A DNA stretch of 14,306 bases from the NCBI GenBank assembly GCA_017628435.1, contig JAGBZE010000064.1, forward strand, positions 1 through 14,306, in the 5' to 3' direction. The position numbers and the translations under genes are program-made. Within the stretch, counting starts at the first letter, position 1, and each line of letters starts with the position of its first letter. Below are positions 6,926 through 12,500 of the stretch, in pieces. The notes under the pieces are model-generated. The model had not been told where the DNA came from. It ran no database searches and saw only the letters and a program-made list of their open reading frames with translations. This DNA is from Akkermansia sp. (GTDB lineage: Bacteria > Verrucomicrobiota > Verrucomicrobiia > Verrucomicrobiales > Akkermansiaceae).

Positions 6926-8764
6926 TTAGTCGCGCCGACGCGGACGACGGCTGAATTTGTCGTAGAACACACGTTCACCACGCTCTACACCGCGCTCACG
7001 GGAATCACGACGACCGCGGGAGCCGCCACGCTCCTCTCGTTCACGGCGGAAACCGGTATTGCCACGGCCGCTATAAGTAGCGCCTCGGCGCTCTCGCTCG
7101 CGGGGGCGGTACTCGCGCTCAAAGGGAGCACTTCCACCCTCCGGGCGCCCCTTATCCTCACGGATATTCACCTCATAGCCGCAGATATGGCATGTTCCAA
7201 GCCGCTCAATAAGCTGGGGAGCAATCTCAGGGGTCACTTCAATAAGCGAATGTTTCAGGAAGAGGCGGATATCGCCAACGCTGCCCTTGGGAGCCCCGCC
7301 TTCGTTGTAGAAAAGTCCGGCAATATCCTTAGGACGAAGGCCAAGCAACTTACCACCATTCATGAACAGCGTCACGCTCTGCTGCAGACTGCTCCAGTCG
7401 TTCCCCTTCTCCACGGGGGCTGCCTCATCAGCCACAGAACGAGAAGTGCGAGTGAACTTGCTGGGACGGTCCTCCGGAATGGGCTGCAGCTCGCGACTGG
7501 TCTTGGCAACAAGCAGATTGAACATAGCCGCCAGCAGCTGCTCTGCAGGCATATCAATATCGCGAAGCTCATCCGGCAACTCAACTGCCATGGTAGCCTT
7601 TTCCAGAATCTCATCCACCAGCGATTCCCGGCGTACGTCTTCCACCTGAGCTCCGGTCATCACCTTTTCGCGCTGCATGCGTACACCTACAAAACGCTCC
7701 AGACGAGCCAACAGGGAGAAATCGCGGCGACCAATAAAGGAAACAGCCCGTCCCTTGCGGCCAGCACGAGCCGTGCGGCCAATGCGGTGTACATAATCCT
7801 CCGGGTCGCGGGGAAGCTCGAAATTCACCACGGTGTCCACATCGTCAATGTCCAACCCACGGGCAGCAATATCCGTAGCCACCAGCACGGTGAGATTCCC
7901 CTTGCGGAAAGAATCCATCACACGCTCGCGCAGAGTCTGCGGCATATCACCATGCAAGCGATCCACTGCATAGCCACGGGCCAGCAGTCCGTCCACAATA
8001 TCATCCACCACACGCTTGGTGTTAGCAAAAACAAGACCACGCTTCATGCGGCCCATCTCAATCAGGCGGCTGAGCACCTCAATTCGGGAGGAAAACACCA
8101 CTTCATACACACACTGCTCACAGGTAGGCACCGTAAGCTGCGGACGCTCAATCTCAATTTCAAGCGGCTCACCAGCCACCATATCCACCAGTTTACGGAT
8201 AGCAGGAGACATGGTAGCCGAGAACAGAAGAGTCTGGCGTTCTTCCGGCAGCAGAGCCACCACGCGCTCAATATCCTCCTGGAACCCCATATCCAGCATC
8301 TCATCTGCCTCATCCAGAATGAGCATGGAAATATGGTCAACCTTCAATTCGCCCTGCTCCATGAGGTCGATAACGCGGCCGGGAGTCCCCACCACAAACT
8401 GCACACCTCGTTTCAACGCTGCCAGCTGGGGGCCGAAGGATGCACCACCGTAAATCGGCACCGCAGAAACGCCGTCCAGGAATAGGGCCAGTTTGTCAAC
8501 CTCCCGGCATATCTGTACTGCCAACTCGCGAGTGGGAGCCAGGCAAAGCACCTGCACCGCACGCACAGCGGGGTCAATGCTCTCGAGCGCGGGTATGGAA
8601 AATGCCAGCGTCTTGCCGGAACCGGTATGGGAAAGGCCCAGAATATCAGCCCCATTCAAAGCCGGGGGGATGGCTCGTTCCTGAATAGGAGAAGGGGTTT
8701 CAAAGCCAAGCACTTCAATGGCCTCCAGGATTTCAGGGCAAATTCCAAGTTCTGAGAATGACAT
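6926..8764 (-). CDS. DEAD-box ATP-dependent RNA helicase with DbpA-type RNA-binding domain
   Basis: A 612-aa RNA helicase of the DeaD/CsdA-DbpA group, which unwinds structured RNA in ribosome assembly, RNA decay or cold adaptation. All core motifs are present: Q motif (GFETPSPIQ, 20-28), Walker A SHTGSGKT (45-52), APTREL (76-81), TPGR (127-130), DEAD (151-154), SAT (182-184), LVFANTK (244-250), TDIAARGLDID (297-307) and HRIGRTARAG (326-335). After a linker, residues ~463-537 (VTLFMNGGKLLGLRPKDIAG... then EVNIRED) match the DbpA RNA-binding domain fold, which in E. coli DbpA directs binding to 23S rRNA. The tail from ~545 is rich in Arg, Glu and Gly with RGG/GRG-like patches, likely disordered and RNA-binding. 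The ATG at 8764 places the Q motif normally. It has its own terminator, so it appears monocistronic. Confidence 0.95.
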   Translation of the reverse strand: MSFSELGICPEILEAIEVLGFETPSPIQERAIPPALNGADILGLSHTGSGKTLAFSIPALESIDPAVRAVQVLCLAPTRELAVQICREVDKLALFLDGVSAVPIYGGASFGPQLAALKRGVQFVVGTPGRVIDLMEQGELKVDHISMLILDEADEMLDMGFQEDIERVVALLPEERQTLLFSATMSPAIRKLVDMVAGEPLEIEIERPQLTVPTCEQCVYEVVFSSRIEVLSRLIEMGRMKRGLVFANTKRVVDDIVDGLLARGYAVDRLHGDMPQTLRERVMDSFRKGNLTVLVATDIAARGLDIDDVDTVVNFELPRDPEDYVHRIGRTARAGRKGRAVSFIGRRDFSLLARLERFVGVRMQREKVMTGAQVEDVRRESLVDEILEKATMAVELPDELRDIDMPAEQLLAAMFNLLVAKTSRELQPIPEDRPSKFTRTSRSVADEAAPVEKGNDWSSLQQSVTLFMNGGKLLGLRPKDIAGLFYNEGGAPKGSVGDIRLFLKHSLIEVTPEIAPQLIERLGTCHICGYEVNIREDKGRPEGGSAPFEREYRPRERERRGATYSGRGNTGFRREREERGGSRGRRDSRERGVERGERVFYDKFSRRPRRRD

Positions 8765-8788
8765 AGACGGCGCAGAGCATGCCTGATT

Positions 8789-8818
8789 ATTCTACTTTTG
8801 TAAAGCAAATTCTATCCA
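8789..8818 (-). promoter_or_regulatory. Candidate promoter of the helicase gene
   Basis: On the - strand TGGATA (8818-8813, four of six), an 18-nt spacer and TAGAAT (8794-8789, five of six) would start transcription near 8782, leaving a leader of about 18 nt. Another TAGAAT at 8814-8809 is an alternative, so the exact site is uncertain. The 117-nt divergent interval 8765-8881 must hold promoters for both flanking genes. Confidence 0.35.
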
Positions 8819-8844
8819 GCGAACACACTATACAAAAAAAGGAA

Positions 8845-8873
8845 TTGCCTTGCAGCACATGGCAGGTTATACT
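8845..8873 (+). promoter_or_regulatory. sigma70-like promoter placing the start next to the ATG of the 123-aa gene
   Basis: TTGCCT (8845-8850), a 17-nt spacer and TATACT (8868-8873). Only 8 nt separate the -10 from the ATG at 8882, so a start 7 nt downstream of the -10 gives a leader of zero to two nucleotides. Confidence 0.6.
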
Positions 8874-8881
8874 TCACCTGC

Positions 8882-9253
8882 ATGAGTGAACAAGAGGAAG
8901 ATTTGAACGCATTTAACAGCTGGGATTGCTTTGGAGCAACGCTCATGCTGGGTCTTACACCCGCTGTTATCCACCTTGCCACAACAAGAACATTCGACGG
9001 CAAGGACTTTATTTACGATACGAAAGGAACCATTATCTATGCGATAATAGGAGTTGTTGTCAGTTTGATTATCTTTGCTGTTGCCCTTATTACCCGCTGG
9101 AAAATGCTGGGTAAAATAATCAACTGGCTTGGCATGGCTTTCACCATCTGCTTTGCATGCTACATGGTCAACTTCTGGTTGACAACCTGCTCTGACATAA
9201 GCAAGCTCCGGACAACACAGCCAGCAGCCCAGAGTAAGAGCGAGGGCTCCTGA
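8882..9253 (+). CDS. Small multi-pass membrane protein of unknown function
   Basis: A 123-aa protein I do not recognise. Hydrophobic segments are visible at about 19-33 (weak), 50-71 (strong, IIYAIIGVVVSLIIFAVALI) and 75-97 (strong, rich in aromatic residues and Cys), followed by a short polar Gln/Ser-rich tail. The N-terminus MSEQEEDLNAFNSWD is acidic and lacks a signal peptide. Two or three membrane passes in the inner membrane are likely. The ATG at 8882 is supported by a good promoter immediately upstream, which would give an almost leaderless transcript. The codon pattern and a downstream 15-bp terminator hairpin support a real, singly transcribed gene. It is divergent from the helicase; no functional link is evident from sequence. 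Confidence 0.72.
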   Translation: MSEQEEDLNAFNSWDCFGATLMLGLTPAVIHLATTRTFDGKDFIYDTKGTIIYAIIGVVVSLIIFAVALITRWKMLGKIINWLGMAFTICFACYMVNFWLTTCSDISKLRTTQPAAQSKSEGS

Positions 9254-9301
9254 TAATCATATTTTCCACGCAGGAAGACTTCATAACCTGATAGTTATAG
9301 G

Positions 9302-9339
9302 AAACGGCACTGCCTGATTAGACAGGCAGTGCCGTTTTT
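9302..9339. terminator. Strong bidirectional terminator
   Basis: A perfect 15-bp stem, AAACGGCACTGCCTG (9302-9316) with CAGGCAGTGCCGTTT (9323-9337), and a 6-nt loop, followed by TTTTT on the + strand (9335-9339) and by a shorter T run on the - strand. It sits between the convergent 123-aa gene (+) and the 43-aa gene (-) and can serve both. Confidence 0.88.
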
Positions 9340-9366
9340 AAAGACTTGTTCAGTCCGGAGGCGAAA

Positions 9367-9498
9367 TTAGTCCTTGGAAACCTTCTTGGCCATCTGAACA
9401 GGCGTGGTGTTCTTGCTGTTCTTGGCGATTTCCTTCTGGCGCTTGATGTAGGCAGTGCGGCGGCGACGCTTCGTCTCCTTACGATGTTGTTGACCCAT
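9367..9498 (-). CDS. 43-aa highly basic protein, possibly RNA- or ribosome-associated
   Basis: A short frame on the - strand, ATG at 9498 to TAA at 9367. The product begins MGQQHRKETKRRRRTAYIKR and ends in AKKVSKD; about 18 of the 43 residues are Lys, Arg or His. The first 26 residues would form one strongly cationic helix. Size and charge resemble small ribosomal proteins or RNA chaperones, but I cannot assign a known family, so the RNA-binding role is inference. It ends 27 nt short of the bidirectional hairpin at 9302-9339. A possible promoter on the - strand is TTGCAA (9593-9588), 17 nt, TATTTA (9570-9565), a weak match that would leave a leader of about 60 nt. No Shine-Dalgarno is seen upstream (ACAGAACCACC). 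Confidence 0.7.
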   Translation of the reverse strand: MGQQHRKETKRRRRTAYIKRQKEIAKNSKNTTPVQMAKKVSKD

Positions 9499-9621
9499 GG
9501 TGGTTCTGTTGTATTGTTTGTAGGGCAGGCAAACAGGCCCGCCCGGGTTGATATAAGTGGTTCCTAAATACCGTTTTTAGCGTGAGATTGCAAGGCAAAA
9601 GTGTGTGTACACCCTTTTTTA

Positions 9622-9650
9622 TTGCATGATTAGGGCACAAATGCTAGTCT
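9622..9650 (+). promoter_or_regulatory. Promoter giving a predicted leaderless panE transcript
   Basis: TTGCAT (9622-9627), a 17-nt spacer and TAGTCT (9645-9650), preceded by TGC as an extended -10. Six nucleotides lie between the -10 and the ATG at 9657, so the expected first transcribed base is the A of the start codon. The AGGGG at 9651-9655 is one base from the ATG, too close to act as a Shine-Dalgarno. Confidence 0.6.
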
Positions 9651-9656
9651 AGGGGC

Positions 9657-10574
9657 ATGAAAATTGCCATATTGGGAGCAGGAGCCCTGGGATGCTACTA
9701 CGGCGCACGCCTGGTGGAAGCCGGTCACGAGGTATGCTTCATCGGGCGTTCTGTATGCGAACCACTGAAAACAGATGGCCTGCATGTAGAAAGTGTGCAT
9801 GGAGATATTCACCTGCCTCAGGTAAATGTATGCAGGAAAGCGGAAGAATGCGGACCTGTAGACTTGGTAATTGTATGCTGGAAAACCACTTGCAACAGCC
9901 AGCTTGGTGCCTATCTTCCTGCTCTGATCGGAGCGGATACAGAGGTGCTGACTTTCCAGAACGGCATGGGAAATGCGGAGTCAATTTCCGCCTATGTGCC
10001 GGCTGAGCGGGTTTACATCGGGCTTTGCTTCGTGTGCTGCATGATGGATGAACCCGGCAAAATCCGCCACCTGGAGGGCGGCGATATCCAATTTGCTCCC
10101 TTTGTAAGCTCAGACAAGGGCTCCGCCCGAGCCAGGGAATTTGCCTCAATGTTCGAGCAAGCACGTATTGGCAGCACAGCCTTTGACCACGCGGAGCAGA
10201 TTCAGTGGTGCAAGCTCACCTGGAACATCCCCTTCAACGGGCTGTGTGTGGCGCACGGCGGCATCAGTGTCAAGAAGCTCTTTACCCTGCCGGGGCAGGA
10301 TGAACGAGCTCGCGCCATCATGGAAGAAGTCTGCCAGGCGGCAGAAAGGCGTGGGTACCCGCTGCCCATGGATATCGTGCACAGCCAGATGGAGCGCACA
10401 CGTATTATGGGCGAGTTCATCCCGAGCAGCGCAGTAGATTACATACGCGGACGCCAGGTGGAGTATGACGCCATCTGGGGAAGCACGCTGGCCCGCGCTC
10501 ACGAAGCCGGAGCACAGGTACCGCATTGGGAGCAGCTGGCAGCAGACATACGCGCGAGACTCAACCTTGCATGA
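9657..10574 (+). CDS. panE: 2-dehydropantoate 2-reductase (ketopantoate reductase)
   Basis: A 305-aa protein matching ketopantoate reductase, which uses NADPH to convert 2-dehydropantoate to pantoate in pantothenate and CoA synthesis in the cytosol. The N-terminal Rossmann fold starts at residue 1 with MKIAILGAGALG (GxGxxG at 7-12), followed by DLVIVCWKT (69-77) and the FQNGMGN segment (100-106). In the C-terminal helical domain WCKLTWNIPFN (184-194) supplies the family's catalytic Lys (Lys186) and a substrate-site Asn, and SSAVDYIRGRQVEYD (257-271) holds the conserved Ser and Glu269. Length is normal for the family. Homologues that are not true pantoate enzymes exist, so substrate is likely rather than proven. 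The stop overlaps the next start (ATGA), indicating an operon with translational coupling. Confidence 0.88.
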   Translation: MKIAILGAGALGCYYGARLVEAGHEVCFIGRSVCEPLKTDGLHVESVHGDIHLPQVNVCRKAEECGPVDLVIVCWKTTCNSQLGAYLPALIGADTEVLTFQNGMGNAESISAYVPAERVYIGLCFVCCMMDEPGKIRHLEGGDIQFAPFVSSDKGSARAREFASMFEQARIGSTAFDHAEQIQWCKLTWNIPFNGLCVAHGGISVKKLFTLPGQDERARAIMEEVCQAAERRGYPLPMDIVHSQMERTRIMGEFIPSSAVDYIRGRQVEYDAIWGSTLARAHEAGAQVPHWEQLAADIRARLNLA

Positions 10575-11455
10575 TGCCAATAACTGCCAGATTTCTGAGA
10601 CCTACCCTGCGTTATGCCGGAGCCGTACTCCTGCTGGCTGTGGCTGGCTGGTGTTTTCAGCCACTGCGCAACACCCTGCAACAGCAGGAACAGAAGGCCA
10701 GACTTATACTCGCACCACTGGATTACACGCAGACAGATGGTCTTGCCCAGCAGCTTGCCATTTTCAGCTTGGGCGGGCTGCGCACCTTTGCAGCAGAAAT
10801 GCTCTGTATAGATGCCACAAATGCATGGATGCAGCAAGACTGGCCCCGGGCTCAGCGGCGCTGGACACAGATTACCACTCTCTGCCCGCAGCGCGTCAAT
10901 TACTGGATTCGCGCCTCTGTCGACATGGCAAAGAACGCAGTGGCATGGGTAAGCAACAATGAGAATCTGGGGGAATATGAACAGGCTCAGTTGAACAAGG
11001 GCTATCTGGATGCAGCAGAACATTTCCTGCAGGAAGGCATAGCCAATAATCCAGAAAGCAGCCTGCTCTGGCTTCAGATGGGTTCCTTTGACGAAGATCT
11101 GGCGCGCCGCACCAATTTCACCCGGGCAGTGGAAGATTACCGCCGAGCAATAGAGCTGGGAGCCTCACCCATGTATCACCGCTGGGTGTTTTATAACCTT
11201 TGCCGCATTCGCGGCCGCGAACAGGAAGCATGGGAGCTGGGCTGCAGACTGTATAAGGAGGAACGCCACCGTTCACCCTCACTACGTTGTCTGCTGCTTG
11301 TTCTTCAGCACAAGCTGAATATACCAGCAGAACAATGCTTTACCCCGGAACAACTCTTCGGGACAAAGGAGAGGGCAGCAAAACAGCTCCGCCCGTTCCT
11401 CCGAAACGATCTCCGATTCCCCACCGCTGGCATCAGGGAATGGCTGGAGCAGTAA
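10571..11455 (+). CDS. Membrane-anchored TPR-like protein, coupled to panE
   Basis: A 294-aa protein beginning at the ATG at 10571 that overlaps the panE stop (ATGATG; the second ATG at 10574 is equally possible). Residues ~13-28 form one hydrophobic anchor after Arg residues, so most of the chain is likely periplasmic. The rest is helical and Trp/Ala-rich. SLGGLRTFAAEML (66-78), WPRAQRRWTQITTLCP (91-106) and AAEHFLQEGIANNPESSLLW (148-167), then AVEDYRRAIELG (186-197), look like degenerate TPR helices. The GGLR..A...L pattern followed by a cytosine-free repeat array recalls a TPR-like family I associate with Verrucomicrobiota and other PVC bacteria; I cannot name its function. It could scaffold protein contacts. 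The tight coupling to panE may be only operon compaction. Confidence 0.75.
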   Translation: MMPITARFLRPTLRYAGAVLLLAVAGWCFQPLRNTLQQQEQKARLILAPLDYTQTDGLAQQLAIFSLGGLRTFAAEMLCIDATNAWMQQDWPRAQRRWTQITTLCPQRVNYWIRASVDMAKNAVAWVSNNENLGEYEQAQLNKGYLDAAEHFLQEGIANNPESSLLWLQMGSFDEDLARRTNFTRAVEDYRRAIELGASPMYHRWVFYNLCRIRGREQEAWELGCRLYKEERHRSPSLRCLLLVLQHKLNIPAEQCFTPEQLFGTKERAAKQLRPFLRNDLRFPTAGIREWLEQ

Positions 11456-11472
11456 CCAAACCTCTACACGAA

Positions 11473-11506
11473 CAAATAAAGCCCCACTCCATTAAGGAGC
11501 GGGGCT
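11473..11506 (-). terminator. Terminator at the convergent junction, best on the - strand
   Basis: AGCCCCACTCC (11480-11490) and GGAGCGGGGCT (11496-11506) pair around an ATTAA loop. Read on the - strand the only irregular pair is a G-U wobble and the stem is followed by TTATTTG; on the + strand it is an A-C mismatch and the T run is poor. It therefore chiefly serves the Lys-rich protein gene, with weaker potential for the TPR-like gene. Confidence 0.72.
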
Positions 11507-11531
11507 CTTAGTTTCAGAAAGACAGAAAGAC

Positions 11532-12149
11532 TTATCGCTGAGCATCCATCATTCTCTGAATGGCGCCGTTGAACTTCTTATGCGTAATCTTCAGCGCTGA
11601 AATACGGGTAACTTCCTTATTGATGTTGCGGTTAAGGGAAGAAACAACCGAACGATAGGCCTGACGCACTGGAATTTTGGTTTCATCTTCCTCCAGAAGC
11701 TTCACCGTACCCATTGCGGTCACCTCACCATCAACAGCCTCATACTCGATTGCCTCGCCATAAATCTTCTCAAGCGGTTTTACGGCACGGGCTGCAGACT
11801 TTTCATCACGCACGCTACGAAGAATCTTGATAGTCTTACGTTGATTTTCGATATGGAATTTTGTGTCTTCTGATACCATCAGGAATTCCTCGTTACGCTC
11901 CTCTCGGGAAAGAGAACGGACACGCTCCTTCTCCTCGGCTTCCTCAGCAGCCTTTTTCTCCTTAGCAGCCTTGCGGGCGTTGCGGGCATCTTCTGCTTCT
12001 GTAGGGCTGAATATATCAAATTCATCCGCAACCACTTCAGTGACTTTGGCCTTCTTGCTCTTCTTACTTTTCTTGGGGGCAGCATCAGCCATCGGTGCAG
12101 CGAAAGAGAACAGAGCAGCAGCAAGCAGCAGTATATATTTCATCTTCAT
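11532..12149 (-). CDS. Exported Lys/Glu-rich coiled-coil protein, unknown function
   Basis: A 205-aa protein of unrecognised family. I choose the ATG at 12149 (or the second ATG at 12143), because it begins a signal peptide: MKMKY, hydrophobic LLLAAALFSFAAP, then ADAAP near residue 21-25. A longer TTG start at 12173 overlapping the upstream stop would bury this signal and is rejected. The mature N-terminus is a Lys/Ser tract (PKKSKKSKKAK, 25-35). Residues ~50-90 are an uninterrupted Ala/Glu/Lys/Arg helix, probably coiled coil. A folded C-terminal part (~95-205) contains YEAVDGEVTAMGTVKLL and long amphipathic helices. The likely location is periplasm. It follows the 97-aa gene by 20 nt, so the two probably share a transcript. 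The charged repeats could contact peptidoglycan, nucleic acid or membrane surfaces; none is supported directly. Confidence 0.72.
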   Translation of the reverse strand: MKMKYILLLAAALFSFAAPMADAAPKKSKKSKKAKVTEVVADEFDIFSPTEAEDARNARKAAKEKKAAEEAEEKERVRSLSREERNEEFLMVSEDTKFHIENQRKTIKILRSVRDEKSAARAVKPLEKIYGEAIEYEAVDGEVTAMGTVKLLEEDETKIPVRQAYRSVVSSLNRNINKEVTRISALKITHKKFNGAIQRMMDAQR

Positions 12150-12169
12150 ATTCGTATCTGGTTTTAAAT

Positions 12170-12463
12170 TCAAAGGGCGGCATTCACCTTAGTCTGAAGA
12201 GGTTCCCGCTCGTAGGAATCAGCCCATTTCTTCAATTCCTTGCCAGTATAAGAGGAGAGCCCATCTGCCGTAAGCTGGCGGGCCAGCACACCTGCGGGAA
12301 TGAGCATGCAGAGAAAATCTGCATCGCTTTCATACCCCACTTTCACCTCACCGTTCCGGGTCATGATAACGCCATCGCAGGGGCACATGCTGTTCAGCTC
12401 CACAATGGCGGACGAAAGGGCTTCCTGCTGAATCTCAAAGCTGGGGGCAGTCTCCGTTGACAT
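12170..12463 (-). CDS. 97-aa protein of unknown function
   Basis: A small soluble protein starting at the ATG at 12463; a GTG at 12478 would add five residues but lies inside the -10 region of the promoter, so it is rejected. The sequence begins MSTETAPSFEIQQEALSSAI, then VELNSMCPCDGVIMTRNGEVKVG, a hydrophobic LCMLIPAGVLARQL (51-64), and a charged C-terminal helix (TGKELKKWADSYERE). The CPC pair at 27-29 with Cys52 could bind metal or form a disulfide, but no family is recognised. The predicted promoter would make its transcript leaderless. It lies between the symporter gene (37 nt upstream) and the exported Lys-rich protein gene (20 nt downstream), and is likely co-transcribed with the latter. 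Confidence 0.68.
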   Translation of the reverse strand: MSTETAPSFEIQQEALSSAIVELNSMCPCDGVIMTRNGEVKVGYESDADFLCMLIPAGVLARQLTADGLSSYTGKELKKWADSYEREPLQTKVNAAL

Positions 12464-12469
12464 AGCCGA

Positions 12470-12497
12470 AGTATACACAATCTATTGAGAAATACAA
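12470..12497 (-). promoter_or_regulatory. Promoter giving a predicted leaderless transcript for the 97-aa gene
   Basis: On the - strand TTGTAT (12497-12492), a 16-nt spacer and TATACT (12475-12470). Six nucleotides separate the -10 from the ATG at 12463, so the expected first base is the A of that ATG. The element fills the 37-nt gap after the symporter stop. Confidence 0.58.
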
Positions 12498-12500
12498 GTG

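Noticed and set aside
7187..8485. 432-codon open frame on the + strand opposite the helicase
   Set aside because: It mirrors the helicase codons, is His/Gln/Asn-rich without domain pattern, and has no promoter or terminator of its own.
9346..9567. 73-codon + strand frame
   Set aside because: It runs opposite the better-supported 43-aa basic protein and begins inside its 3' flank, with no promoter visible.
9605..9612. GTGTACAC palindrome upstream of panE as an operator
   Set aside because: Only 8 bp inside a GT-repeat run and not repeated elsewhere in the window.
12149..12173. TTG start overlapping the 97-aa stop for the Lys-rich protein
   Set aside because: It would put eight polar residues before an otherwise clean signal peptide that starts at the ATG at 12149.
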